Assembly: GCF_029931775.1 (NCBI RefSeq)
Contig: NC_079325.1
Span: forward strand, 38,976,673 to 39,040,672
Source of the DNA: Euleptes europaea
Lineage: Eukaryota; Chordata; Lepidosauria; Squamata; Sphaerodactylidae
Direction of reading: 5' to 3'
Length of the DNA stretch: 64,000 nucleotides
Every line of letters begins with the position of its first letter. The first letter of the stretch is position 1. The translations under genes were made by a program, and so were the position numbers. Shown piece after piece: positions 1 to 11,484 of this stretch. The notes under the pieces were generated by a model. That model was not told where the DNA came from. It saw nothing but the letters and a program-made list of their open reading frames with translations, and did no database searches.

Positions 1-103
1 ACACACACGGGAAGCTGCTCGATGCAGTAATTGACACCTGCACTGGTATTTAGAGAGGACAATATGGGCAAAACAATACTCCATTAGAGGATGAGACACT
101 GAC

Positions 104-3100
104 CTGAGTTCCGGCACAGAACAGCGGCGGCCCATAACCGGCTCATCAACGGACTCTGGATGCACTGTGGGTTAAAGTTTAACTTCTCAGATTCCTGAGG
201 TTTCAGGATCCCCTCAGCTTCCTCCAATCTAGCCAATGAAACAGCAGAAGTCATTGTACTTTAAGTTATAGTTTTAAATTATACATTTAAGTTATACTTT
301 TGGAGTGTAACCCACACAATAGGGGCAGGTTAGGACAGCATTGGTCTTCCTTTATGTGCTACACCTACATTTCTCACAGCAATCCTAGCCTTCCAAGGTA
401 GGCCAGAAAGATTACAGCAGTTAGTTCAGGTCTCTCGTTAACTGTGTGGGTTTCTTTTTCTCTTCATCTTCATTTCCCCCCTCACTTTTTATCTACTGTT
501 TTTATTGTTTAAACAGTGCTTTTACTTGTCCTCTTAATTTCTGCTACTTCATTGATGTTCTCTGTTTTTAGCTCTTGGATAGCTTATCGATTGGTACAGG
601 AAGGATCATAAGCAGTTATTATTATATACCTTCCTTTACCCATTTTAATTTTTTTAAATATTATCTTATCTTATATTTTAGTGGTGAAGAATGATTATCA
701 ATCATATGGCATCTGATTGATGATATATTTATAACCTATGTTATACTTTTAATTCTATATATAACAGCACTCTGGTCTAGGAAGAAGAAGAAGAGTTGGT
801 ATTTATATGCTGACTTTCTCTACCACTTAAGGGAGAATCAAACCGGCTTACAATCACCTTCCCTTCCCCTCCCCACAACAGAAACCCTGTGAGGTGGGTG
901 AGGCTGAGAGAACTGTGACTAGCCCAAGGTCACCCAGCTGGCTTCATGTGTAAGAGTGGGGAAACTAACCCGGTTCACCAGATTAGCATCCACCACTCAT
1001 GTGGAGGTGTGGGGAATCAAACCCGGTTCTCCAGATAGAGGCCACCACTCCAAACCACCGCTGCTAACCACTACACCACACTGGCTCTATTTACTTACTT
1101 ACTTATCGATAGTGCAAGCCACCTCAAGCTTTTTTTTTTAAAGTGCAGTGGTGGTTAATAAATGTTTTTTGTTAACTAATTAATTGTTTTGCATGAGAAG
1201 TTGTCTGAGGCTGACAAAAAGCGGCTTGGCCAAGGCCAATCCATGAGTTGATAGCTGAGACTTGAACTCAGAACTTCTCTGCTCATCCTTTCAGTCACCA
1301 TGCTACACTTATTTTCCAAAAAAGCATGGTCCGTTCTGTGGGTCTCTGAATGGGGCCCAGGAGGACAGTAAACTATCAATTTTCCTTCTAATGGTACTAA
1401 AGTTATGCAGCAGGACTGTGACTGTTTCAGTATTTAGGCCAGGGGTGGGGAATGTCAGGCCCGGGGGCCATTTAAGCCCCGTGAAATCATTTGGTCTGGC
1501 CCTTCGTGGGTCCTGGCAGATCTCTAGCTCATAAGGATCTAAGACTGGTGATCCGCCCCCTCCCGTGGGTAGGAATAGCCTCTATTCAAGGCAGATGTGA
1601 GCTTGTTTTGCCAAGAAAAGGAACCTTCTTTCCCCCTTGCAGAAGAGTCATTAGCTATGGAGCTGCTAGGACCACCCAAGAAACTGTTAACCCTTTCCCA
1701 CCCGGGCCATGGAGAAACGTATTGGTCGGCTAATTTTTAAGTTGATAATTTTGTATGGGCCGCGAATGATGTTATAAATATCCAAATGGCCCTTGGCAGA
1801 AAAAAGGTTCCCCACCCCTGATTTAGGCCCTAATCCTGAGCCATTTATGCAGCTACAGAAAACGAGGCACACAACAACTTAAGACAGGTTTGTATCCCAA
1901 TCTTCATAGTTTTGCAAACTCCACCGGGCATCCAAACATTGCAGCACTGTGGGAATGGCTATGTGCAATCTGTGCATCTGTTGCTGCAGAACATTGCAGC
2001 CTGGGAATTTCAAGTGTATTTTAAAAATGACAGGGCTCTAGCCCTTAAGGCTAGTTATGCTCGAAAGGATGTCAACAACCAGAAGGCATTTCAGTACTCC
2101 ATATGCTTTTTGGTTGGCCAAAGCAGAATAAATGGGGGAAGAGGAATCCTACATACTCTCTCTGCAATATAAATATTACAGATACATAAATGCAAACACA
2201 TACACAAATTTCATGTAGATGTAATACATACGCCCATTTCACCTATATATGCAAATCTGCTTAATTTAAATCATTTATGTGTGTCACAAATTCCTGCAGA
2301 ATTTGGGTTCCACTGACACAGTTAATTTCTCATGCGCAGTTCTGCGCAGAGGACTATAACCTAGGCAAAGCCACAAAACTAAGGGCAACATTGTGTGCTC
2401 ATCCCCTGCAAGCAGGGTTGCCAGCTCTGGGTTGGGAAATACCAGATTTTGGGAGTGGCGCCTGAGGAGGGCGGGGTTTGGAGAGGGGAGGGACTTCAAT
2501 GCCATAGAGTCCAATGGCCAAAGCGGCCATTTTCTCCAGGGGAACTGATTTCTATCGCCTAGAGATCTCCAGCCACCACCTGGAGGTTGGCAACCCTACC
2601 TGCAAGAGATGGGGAGGCACATCAGCTGGTTGTAGGAAGAAAAGAAACCAGCACCCTGATACTCACCTTTCAAAGATTTCCTCTTCTGCCTGCTGGAGAA
2701 GAGAGGAAATATTACAAAAGATTATAACTGCATCCCATGAATCATCTTGGATATGCCCCAGTGTTAAAGGAGCTGAGTGGGTATGATCAGCCCCTTGGAT
2801 TGAGACTGTAAATAAAGGTGGAATTACCCTTTTAAAGAAAGATAGTGAATGCATCTGTGTTTAGCTCTTGGCTGAGGCAATCTCAAAACTGACACGTGTT
2901 TTGCTGCAAGCAGCCAGAAAATAATCCAAGGGCCACTGCAGAGGCCAGGCTCCCCATCATTAAACCATCAAAGCGCACACACCCCTCCATCCCTCCACCA
3001 GGCTTAGTTCACACAAAGGAGAATAAGATGGCAGAGCCCAGAGGTGGCAAAATGCTCACTTCAAGTTTGACAAAGGGAGCTTTAGCTCTCGAAAACGCAT

Positions 3101-6100
3101 ACTCCCCAAAATCTTGTTGGTCTCTAAGGACTGGACTGGAATCTAGCTGTTCAGGTCTCAAGAGGTGGAGTCCATCTTTAGACGTTCCTTTGTATAAAAA
3201 CTCCCTGCAAACAGAAAGCTAGTGCATCAGGGACAAAAACTGTACTTCCTCATTGCTTGCTATGCTAGTCTTCTGTTTGCAGATGGCTTTTTAAAAAAAA
3301 ACATAGGGGAGCATTCCAAAATGCGATCCTCCATAACTTCCTCCTCCTATAATGTGGTCCCGTGCTGGACTCTGGGCTTTGTCATGTCATTCTATTGCAT
3401 GTGTAAACTAGGCGTTATTCATCATGTCTGCAGCAGCGTTAACCAGGAACTTATACCAGGTTCTGAAAATAGTGGATGTAGACATAGCCATACTGATTAA
3501 TTATGATTAAGGTTGGCAAGGGAGGAATTGCACAGGAGAGGAGAGGGAGTGTGCGATTCTACCTGGAGCAACACACACAAAGATGGGACAGATCCAATGA
3601 TGAACAAGGCACAGCTGCCCCACTGCCAAAGTGTGATAATCATAAGCCTCTGTCAATCACAGGCTTCACTGCCACTAGGGTTGCCAGCCTCCAGGTGAGG
3701 CCTGGAGATCTCCTGGAATTAAAACTCATCTCCAGACTACAGGGGTCAGTTCCCCTGGAGAAAATGGCTACTTTGAAGGGAGGACTCTATGGCATGATAC
3801 CCCACCAAGGTCCCTTCCTTCTCAAACCCTCCTCAGGCTACACCCCCAAAATCTCCCAACCCAGAGTTGGTCACCTTAACCACCACAACAAGAGAACAGT
3901 AAATTGTGTCCAGAGGAGAGCGACCAGAACGGTCAAAGGTCTGGAATCCATGCCCTATGAGGAGAGACTTAAGGAGCTGGGTTTGTTTAGTCTGGAGAAG
4001 AGAAGGTTAAGGGGTGACATGATAGCCACGTTTAAATATTTGAAGGGATGCCATGTTAATGAGGGAACTAGCTTGTTCTCGGTTGCTTCAGAGACTAGGA
4101 CATGGAGTAATGGATTTAAACTAAGAGAAAAGCGATTCCACCTAAACATTAGGAAGAACTTTCTGACGGTGAGGGCGATTCGACGATGGAATGCCCTGTC
4201 TCGGGGAGGGGGAGGGGGGAGTCCCAGTCTTTGGAGGTCTTTAAGCAGAGGTTGGATGGCCATCTGTCGGGAGCGCTTTGATTGTGGGATCCTGCATGGC
4301 AGGGGGTTGGACTGGATGGCCCTTGTGGTCTCTTCCAACCTTGTGTGATTTTGTGATTTGCAGTGTAAGGAAACTGCATGACAAAACAAACGCCGCTCAT
4401 GATAAAGCAGGGACGGTTACCACTAGCCCGTGGTCATCTCTAGCAGTGATCATGGCCACCAGATAGGTCCGGAGGGCACCCAGTTTCCGCAGCGACTCAG
4501 TCCAGTGGACCTGCTGGGTAAGGATATTCTGGTGGGCCCGTTCCTCCTCTGTGTGTGCCATGTCCAGCAGCCGCTGCTCCTCGCTCTCGCAGACATTTCT
4601 TACCAGGTTCAAGCGCTGGATCAGGACCTCTCGTGCCCTGCTGGCCGCACTCTGCAGAAACACAGGACAGGTAGAACAGTTCAGGGCTGCAGTTCCCCAG
4701 AATTAGCTTGTCAAGGGAATTCAGAGATTGCAACAGCTGTGGCCATGCAGAGGGTAGCTCCACAAGGCCATTTAGGGAGGGGTGGGCTTACTTCCCCCCC
4801 AGGCGTCACCTACTTTCTTTTTTAGTAGACTTCTCGTGGTACACCAAGATTACGTAAGAGATCCCGATGATACACTCTGGTTTACAGACATAGGAAGTCC
4901 CCTTAGGCAAGAGTTCTTAGGAAGAACTGCAGTAGCTAGCAGTTGCTGGAGTACTCCACACACACACACCCCAAAAAAACCTAAACAAGGACCTACCAGT
5001 CTAGGCTGGTGCAGCATAGTGGTGAAGAGGATGAGCTGTGATCCCAGAGGTCACCTCAGACACAAACGCAACCCAGTCGCCTTATATGAGCTGATTAGTC
5101 CTCTCATCTGCACTAATGCTGGCCTACAAGGTTGTCTGTCATCAGGGTCACAACCAGAGACTACATCTCAGGGATGCCCAACTGGATGCAGTCTGTGGCC
5201 TTTTATGCTCGGTAATTAGCAGGTCGTTCCAGGCTGAAGTGCCCCACATACTTTTTTTTAGTTCTTCATGCTGAACCGTCATTCCAAAAGCCACTGAGAA
5301 GACAGCGCATACCTGCTTCGCATTTCTTAAGAGCCCCTTTAACGCAACCTTTTTTATTTGCTCTACCCCCACCTCAAAGCATCCACTCAAATAGGCATGA
5401 AGAATCACAGCCATGGGTTAGCTCCGCAAACGACGGATTGCTAATGGCTATGCAAATGAAGGAACGAAGGAGCAGGCGAGTGGGGGGTGGAATTTGTTTG
5501 ACTTTCTCCTCTTGCATCGGGACCGTGAATAGGCATTTTAAAGGTTGGATTTAAAAAAGGAGCATTGAGCGAGCACCAAAATCGACCCTGCATAAATGGC
5601 CACAGAGTTACTGGTAGTTCATCGGCTGCTGCATCAGTTGCTTGTTCCACCTTGAAGACCCAGGAAAAGATCTCACAAAGATCCGCACTGGATCGTTTTT
5701 GTTTCTAAAGCTTTTATTTCCTAGAATTTTTCTGCAAGCGGCTTAGCTGATAGCTTTATTCCTGGTGCTCTTCCTAGTCAATGCCAACATAAGAAAGGCC
5801 ATGCTGGATCAGACAAAAGTCTATCAAGTCCAGCAGTCTGTTCACACAGTGGCCAACCAGGTGCCTCTAGAAAGCCCACTAACAAGACAACTGCAGCAGC
5901 AGCATCCTGCCTGTGTTCCAATGCACCTAATATATAATAGGAATGCTCTTCATCCTGGAGATTTGGTAACATGTGGGGGGGGGGGCAGAGAGTAGCTTAG
6001 GATATTTTTAATTACTCAGAAATACCTCTCATTAAAGAAAAGGTTGGTGACCCCTGGTATACATGAAGGGTAAAGGTCCCCTGTGCAAGCACCGGATCAT

Positions 6101-9100
6101 TCCTGACCCATGGGGTGACGTCACACCCCGACGTTTACTAGGCAGACTGTGTTTACGGGGTGATTTGCCAGTGCCTTCTCCAGTCATCTTCTCTTTACCC
6201 CCAGCAAGCTGGGTACTTATTTTACCGACCTAGGAAGGATGGAAGGCTGAGTCAACCTTGAGCCGGCTACCTGAAACCAACTTCCGAAGGGATCGAACTC
6301 AGGTCGTGAGCAGAGCTTGGACTGCGGTACTGCAGCTTACCACTCTGCGCCATGGGGCTCCTTACACATGAAGTGCTCTGGACGTTTAAAATTTCTATAT
6401 GAATGCAAAGTAGATTTGTCTCAGGGCTAGGACAGCCAACTTTTTCCAGCCAGCTCAGTTTATATCAGCAGGCCAAAGTGCAGTCATTGAACAGGGGGTG
6501 AAACTTCCCCCATTACTCTTCCCTCCATCTTCACCTGCTAAATGGCTACTCTTTAAAGCCGCAGAGCAGGGCCAGAAAATAAGTATCATAATCTAAAAAC
6601 ATGACAACCCAAGAACTAGCTAGGTTATTTATGTATTTATTTAAAGGACCCTTTATGTTGCACCTCACAGCTGATGGCTCCCGAAACACAATACAGAATA
6701 ACAATAAAATAGGTCCTGTGCTTATTAAAAATACACAGCCATTAGTTCAAACCCCTAAAAAGGCTACCATCAAATTAGGAGATTAGCCAGTTTGAGTTAT
6801 CACATACCCACCCCACAGCTCAGCCAAAAAAAAATCTCATGTCCAGGCAGAAAAATGTGTGAGGGGGGTTTATGGAATCGTGGAGGGAGGGGGTCACAAG
6901 TAGGAATTTAAACAGTTTTCTTCTTGCCAAATTTCTTGCAAATTCTACCCTAAAATCTCTCAGGAAGCATCTTCTCCCATATTACCGCCCCACCCCCAGC
7001 TCTTGGTGTTTTAAGACTGGCGTGTGAGGCCCTGGTTAGGATACCGCTGATTATGAATGCCGGGCTGACTACATCAGGAACAATCCTGATATCATAAACA
7101 TGGGTTGGTCTTTTGAATCCCTTGGGAAGCAAACAAAGGCATTTTTGTTCAGCCAGGCTTTTGAAAACGGAGTCCTCCAGTTCCTGAAACGAATACGTTT
7201 TCGAGGACGACGGAACCTGCTGCTTCTGTTCTGTTCTTTAAAAAATTATTGTGTCCGGTTTTTACACTGCAAAATATTTTGTAAACCAAGCACTGACGAG
7301 AGCCGTATAAATTGTTCAAATAAAATCAGTAAATGGCCAGACTGGACCTGCAGAGCAAGACAACTGAGGGTCTCCCCCCCACCCGGGGCAGGGTTCTGTG
7401 CCTTTCACAACTTCATCATATGCCACTGGAATTTATTTCCCCTCTCCCTATCACTGCACTGCCTTGTCAAAAAAGCTGTACCTGTTTCACTTCTGCCTGC
7501 AGTAGTATAGAAGAAGGGGATGCTACAGATCATGATGGATGAGGCACTGCGTACGATCTGGCCCCGGCAGCAAACACTTGGAGTTGTGTTAGACCCCATC
7601 AGACTATTGTTCCCTCTTACTTCGACTAGAAGAATGGTCTGATTCAGTATAGAGCAGATTCGGGTGTTTATGCATTAGGCTCTGTAGTACCCCAAAGCAG
7701 AGAAAGGCCTTTCCTACCTACTTTAACAGGCTACAAACCAGAGATCTCGCTCATGCTCTTCTCTTAAATAAACAAGTTCAACACCCATCAGTATTATACA
7801 GGGGAGCATCTTATAGCTTATACCAAGTCAGCTCCTTGCCCATCTAGGCCAGAACCGTCTGCTCTGATTGGCTGCAGCAGTTCTGCAGGATCCCAAGCAG
7901 AGAACTCCTCTCGAGCTGCTCAGCAGCTGGAGATGCTAGGGATTGAATCAGGGACCTCCTGCAAGCAAAACAAGCACCGAGGACCAAGTCACAGTCCCGG
8001 GTGCAAGGAGAGCATCTCGAGTTGATCCCACCCCTTCATGCCAGTATCTCGCGAGAATTCATACCACAACATGTTGTTTCTTCTCCGGCAGCACCTCTGC
8101 AACATATTTAGCCGTCACGGCACTCTGCAGTTGAAGCGTCTCGCACTGATCTACAATTTTGTTCTGAAACAGAAGAAGCGGGAAGCTGTCACTGCTGCTT
8201 TACCCTCTTGTCTTCAGTTGTCAGGTTTTGTAGCAACAAAAAAGAAGCGTGCCTCTGAGCACGCTAAGGATCAAGAGCTTCACCCCCAACAGATTTGGGT
8301 TTGAGGAACAAGACTTCCAAGAAGTGGCTTCTTAGCATGCATTCCCCATCCCCCGCCACCCACCAACAAATTAGTCACCATCTCAACAGGACACAAGAAG
8401 AGCCAAACTGGTTCAGACTTTTTAGACCAGCCTCCTGTTTCCAATAGTGGCCAACCAGATGCCCATCAGAAGACATACAAGCAACATCTGCTGTTGACCC
8501 ACCAGCTACAGATGTTTAGAGGTAAACTGCCTCTAAACATGGAGGTTCAACGTAGCCCTCATAGCTAATAGCCACAGGTGGGCCTCCTCCATGGGTTTGT
8601 CAATTTGTGTTTGTGATTTAGGGCTAGCATCCAGCTGTCATTCCAAAATGTCAGTGGTGCTCAAGACTACAAGTTCTGAGAAGGGTCCCCCAGCCTCCCA
8701 AGAAGCCCAGACCACCACCTTCACCAGATATTTGGGAGGCGGGCCACAGTTATGCAGCAGGGGCCCCTTTGTGAATGTCCAGTCCAGAGGGAGCCAGCGA
8801 GGCACAGCAGGTAGAGTGTCAGACTAGGATGAGAGAGATCCAGGTTCGAATCCCCACTCTGCCGCTTTAGGCTTGTTGGTTTACCTTGGGCCAGTCACAG
8901 CCTAACCTACCTCACACGGGAGGACATAATGGCGGAGAGGAGAACAAGCTGAGCTGCTTTGTGTCACCATTCGGGAGAAAGGCAGGGTATAAATTAAGCA
9001 AATAAATTAATCATCACACATTCCAGAAATTGGGGCCACTTAAATAAAAAAAACAACTTCCTGGTACGTGTTTCTATGTCTTTATAGCAGAAATCCAACA

Positions 9101-10037
9101 GGGCTGGATTTCTCCGCCAGAAGAGCTTTGCCGGTTGAACTGCTGCCTGACCCACCACTGAGAAAGACGCACGAAGGCTGCCAGATCTTTTACAATGTGG
9201 GAAAGAGGTTCCGGAGCAGAGTGCTACAAAAAAGGGGGGCAAAGGTGTCGATGGATATTCCAGAGAAAAAAGATTGGATATTTAAAATGTTGGAACTGGT
9301 GGAAATGGCGAAGTGAACAGCACTGATTAATCAAAAGGACAATATGCAATTTACGGGAGAATGGGAGGCTTGGAGGGATTATTGCGAAAATGAATTACAT
9401 TTGGGGAAATTTGAGGGTTATACATTGATCTGATCCATGAAGTAATATTTTTAATGGCGCGAAAAGACAGACGCTGGAGAAATTATCGATTGTAGACGCA
9501 TGTTTAAAATGTTAAATAATATTAGGATCAGAAATATATTCGAAAGAATTTACAAATCCGTTCAGAGATGGACGGAGGGTGAAGGGAAGTCAAAAGCGAA
9601 CTACTTGATTTTTAGTTTCAACAACATCCTACACATTTTCCGTTTTCAAGATTTAAAATGCCGATCGCTGTTTTCTTTACTGTGTTCTTTATATGAAAAA
9701 AAATTAATAAAAACTTTTTTTTTAAGGAAGAACAAAAGAAAGAAAAAAAGGGGGCAAAGGGACCCTTCTTTTTTTACCCTCCCAGGGGGAAATCAATCCC
9801 CGAGGGTCCCACCTCGAGCAGCCCGCCCGCCCCGCCCAGGCTCACCCGCCGCTCGGCCGCCTCCTCGGCCAGTGGGCGCAGGCGGTGGTCCCGGCAGCAG
9901 TGCGCGCACACCGGCCGCCTCTCGGCGCAGCAGAACCAGCCCAGCTCCAGGCCGTGTTCCGGGCAGAGCCGCCCCGCGGGGCCCGGCGCCGAGCCCAGCT
10001 GCGCCTCCGCTCCGCTCGGCCCCGCTCCCTGAGCCAT
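104..10037 (-). CDS. BSPRY: BSPRY, B-box and SPRY domain protein (exons 1-5, partial)
   Basis: Minus-strand coding exons are 9846-10037, 8065-8163, 4421-4651, 2667-2692 and 104-228, joined by GT/AG sites in frame to give about 224 residues. The final exon, which in the family carries the SPRY domain, lies beyond the left edge. Residues 1-64 hold the B-box zinc finger (CPEH at 25-28, C36, VCAHC at 43-47, H51). Residues 65-97 begin NKIVDQCETLQLQS. Residues 98-174 are a coiled-coil-like helical region with REVLIQRL and CESEEQRLL, close to human BSPRY as I recall it. A 26-bp microexon encodes QAEEEIFE. The B-box tail is shorter than in human. The family binds 14-3-3 proteins and has been linked to TRPV5/TRPV6 regulation in epithelia. 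Introns 1-4 are full of SINEs, CR1 and MITEs. The gene is divergent from WDR31. Identification is very secure; exon edges were set by reading frame and splice sites. Confidence 0.93.
781..1088 (-). mobile_element. tRNA-derived SINE (ATATAAAAACC-tailed family), copy 1
   Basis: Read on the minus strand it starts AGCCAGTGTGGTGTAGTGGTT (A-box-like), has a B-box-like GAACCGGGTTTGATTCCCC, and ends in a pyrimidine-rich tail after the AAGTGGTAGAGAAAGTC motif. Other copies are at 17202-17460 and 23345-23672 (minus), 24094-24330 (plus) and 37443-37760 (minus). Confidence 0.75.
1440..1820. mobile_element. hAT non-autonomous DNA transposon with intact TSD
   Basis: In BSPRY intron 4, outside (left of) exon 4. 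Terminal inverted repeats are CAGGGGTGGGGAA at the left and TTCCCCACCCCTG at the right. An exact 8-bp target duplication, ATTTAGGC, lies at 1432-1439 and 1821-1828. The length of 381 bp, these termini and the TSD fit the hAT superfamily. I see no transposase frame. Confidence 0.85.
2413..2598 (+). mobile_element. hAT-like MITE (AGGGTTGCCA termini), BSPRY intron copy
   Basis: Ends are CAGGGTTGCCA and TTGGCAACCCTA. An exact 8-bp target duplication, CCTGCAAG, lies at 2405-2412 and 2599-2606. It ends 68 bp from BSPRY exon 4. It belongs to the commonest repeat of the window (see the other copies). The inside is non-coding, and the body is rich in short inverted motifs such as GGAGATCTCC. Confidence 0.85.
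3677..3880 (-). mobile_element. hAT-like MITE, diverged reverse copy
   Basis: Reverse-orientation relative of the 2413-2598 element, with the GGAGATCTCC, ATGGCTACTTT and CCCAACCCAGAGTTGG motifs in order but many changes. It directly abuts the CR1 fragment that follows. Confidence 0.65.
3890..4350 (+). mobile_element. CR1 LINE 3' fragment
   Basis: Conceptual translation gives [20 protein letters not shown], then GDMIATFKYLKG and a segment like NGFKLREKRFHLNIRKNF, the well-known C-terminal end of CR1 ORF2, running to a tail with TTGTGTGATTTTGTGAT repeats. It is 5'-truncated, as usual for CR1. It lies in BSPRY intron 3, between exon 4 and exon 3, and ends 70 bp outside exon 3. A second copy is at 47478-47885. 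Confidence 0.85.
5787..5975 (+). mobile_element. Dispersed SINE/LINE fragment (CCAGCAGTCTG/TGGCCAACCAGG type)
   Basis: Recognisable by AGGCCATGCTGGATCAGAC and GTGGCCAACCAGGTGCCTCT, followed by an alanine-like CTGCAGCAGCAG stretch. Relatives lie at about 8392-8620, 12250-12440, 13300-13450, 21795-22180 and 24905-25070. I cannot name the family with certainty. Its 3' end (GGTCTGAT...CAGCAGGGCTCTTCT) resembles the tail of the tRNA-Ala SINE. Confidence 0.5.
6065..6363 (-). mobile_element. Sauria-type tRNA SINE, copy 1
   Basis: Read on the minus strand: a GGAGCCCCATGGCGCAGAGT start (A box), a B box at GAGTTCGATCCC, then GTTGACTCAGCCTTCCATCC and a tail ending in a pyrimidine/CTTT run. The central block matches the Sauria SINE core that I recall. 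Other copies: 32861-33022 (truncated), 49882-50142 and 60754-61060. Confidence 0.75.
8797..9005 (+). mobile_element. tRNA-derived SINE (GGTATAAAT-tailed family)
   Basis: A-box-like CAGGTAGAGTGTCAGACTAG, B-box-like GGTTCGAATCCCC, then GGCCAGTCACAG, a block ending GAGAAAGGCAGGGTATAAAT and AATAAATTA. Other copies: 19363-19748 (split by a MITE), 29893-31160 (split by a nest) and a reverse relative at about 16915-17112. Confidence 0.7.
9030..9765 (+). mobile_element. Probable L1-type LINE 3' end
   Basis: Short frames give IPEKKDWIFKMLELVEMAK and, after a stop, GEWEAWRDYCENELHLGKF, resembling the C-terminal end of squamate L1 ORF2. It ends in AATAAAAAC followed by a T/A-rich tract close to BSPRY exon 1. 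Assigned from pattern memory only. Confidence 0.5.
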
Positions 10038-10260
10038 GGCGGGGGGACTGAGCCCGGGCGCGGCCGGAGCACCTGCCGCGCAGGTAGGCAGGGAGGCGGG
10101 GCGGGCCGGGCCGGCGGGGGAGCCTCCGGAGCCGCCCTTCTCGCCTCGGACACGCCCCGCCGGGGTGGAAGCCGCCGCGCCCTGCAGCCTCCGGGCGTTC
10201 GCACGCTCGCCGTCTGCATTCGGTGGCCCGGAGCTTCCATGTGCGAGAGCAGTCTAGCCC
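9780..10260. promoter_or_regulatory. CpG island over BSPRY exon 1
   Basis: GC-rich, CpG-dense stretch covering BSPRY exon 1 and about 220 bp upstream, unlike the AT-richer flanks. This is typical of a vertebrate housekeeping or epithelial promoter. It may also serve the divergent WDR31 gene, whose first coding exon is 6.5 kb away and whose 5' non-coding exons I could not place. The promoter role is inferred from base composition and position. Confidence 0.6.
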
Positions 10261-11000
10261 GGAAGAGCCCGTTCTTTTGGCAAAAGAGAATCCACAGTGG
10301 GTAGCCGTGTGGAAAGTAGTAGAAAAGGGCAAGGGTCCAGGAGCACCTTAAAGACTAACACAAATATTTGTAGTAGAAAAGGGCAAGGGTCCAGTAGCAC
10401 CTTAAAGACTAACAGTAGTAGAAAAGGGCAAGGGTCCAGTAGCACCTTAAAGACTAACAGTAGTAGAAAAGGGCAAGGGTCCAGTAGCACCTTAAAGACT
10501 AACACAAATATTTTCTGGTAGGGTGTGAGCTTTCGTGAGCCACAGCTCACTTCTTTGTGGCTCATGAAAGCTCATACCCTGCCAGAAAATATTTTTGTTA
10601 GTCTTTAAGGTGCTACTGGAGCTTCCATGTTCAAGAGCAGTCTAGCCCGGAAGATCCCGTTCTTTTGGCAAAAGAGAATTCACAGTGTTAGTCTGTCTGC
10701 AGTAGTAGAAAAGGGCAAGGGTCCAGTAGCACCTTAAAGACTAACAAAAATATTTTCTGGTAGGGTATGAGCTTTTCTGAGCCACAGCTCACTTCTGCAG
10801 TAGTAGAAAAGGGCAAGAGTCCAGTAGCACCTTAAAGACTAACAAAAATATTTTCTAGTAGGGTATGAGCTTTCGTGAGTATCTGAAGAAGTGAGCTGTG
10901 GCTCACGAAAGCTCATACCCTACCAGAAAATATTTTTGTTAGTCTTTAAGGTGCTACTGGGGTCTTGCCCTTTGCTACTTTTGGCAAAAGAGCAAAGAAC
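10231..11000. repeat. Tandem and fold-back repeat cluster upstream of BSPRY
   Basis: About 45-bp units containing GGGTCCAGTAGCACCTTAAA repeat four times between 10314 and 10503. Inverted partners (AAGGTGCTACTGG) lie at 10595-10619 and 10940-10965. The block 10800-10975 is a near-perfect hairpin with its turn at about 10880. A 70-bp single-copy-looking piece (10231-10300) recurs at 10619-10688 with few changes, and its core TTTTGGCAAAAGAG returns near 10980. Same family: 43862-44055, and remnants at 3060-3160 and 40826-40890. Confidence 0.8.
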
Positions 11001-11025
11001 GTTGACCATTGTTCTGCCTTTGCAG

Positions 11026-11484
11026 GATTAGGGCTGTTAGGTTCCTGTTCGCCACCGGCAGGAGATTTGGGGGGTGGAGCCTGAGGTGGGCGGGGTTTGG
11101 GGAGGGACTTCAGTGCCATAGAGTCCCATTGCCAAAATGGCTATTTTCTCCCGGGGAACTGATCTCTGTCGCCTGGAGATCAGTTGTAATAGCAAGAGAT
11201 CTCCAGCCACCACCAGGAGGTTGGCAACCCTGTGCAGGATGCTGCTGCCGTCGTCTGGTTTGTGGGCTTCCTATAGGATTGACAGGTCCGGGTTGGGAAA
11301 TACCTGGAGATTTGGGGGCTGGAGCCTGAGGAGGACGGGGTTTGGGGAGGGGAGCGACTTCAATGCCATAGAGTCCAATTGCCAAAGTGGCCATTTTCTC
11401 CAGGTGAACTGACCTCTGTCGGCTGGAGATCAGTTGTAATAGCAGGAGATCTCCAGCTAGTACCTGGAGGTTGGCAACTCTAGC
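11026..11484 (+). mobile_element. Two hAT-like MITE copies in tandem
   Basis: First copy about 11026-11232, second about 11275-11484, same orientation, each with TGGGAGATTTGGGG-like starts, GACTTCAATGCCATAGAGTC and TTGGCAAC ends. They are 43 bp apart. No clear target duplication was found, so they may be independent insertions or a local duplication. Confidence 0.7.

Noticed and set aside
3503-4348. 281-residue open frame
   Set aside because: It runs through a reverse MITE and a CR1 3' fragment ([20 protein letters not shown]), so it is a transposon read-through frame and not a host gene.
9793-10332. Long frames on both strands over the BSPRY CpG island
   Set aside because: GC-rich DNA lacks stop codons in every frame. 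Only the frame from 10037 leftward carries the B-box and a correct splice donor.
10254-10565. Frame with repeated VFKVLLDPCPFLL
   Set aside because: Product of the 45-bp tandem array (15 codons per unit), not a repeat protein.
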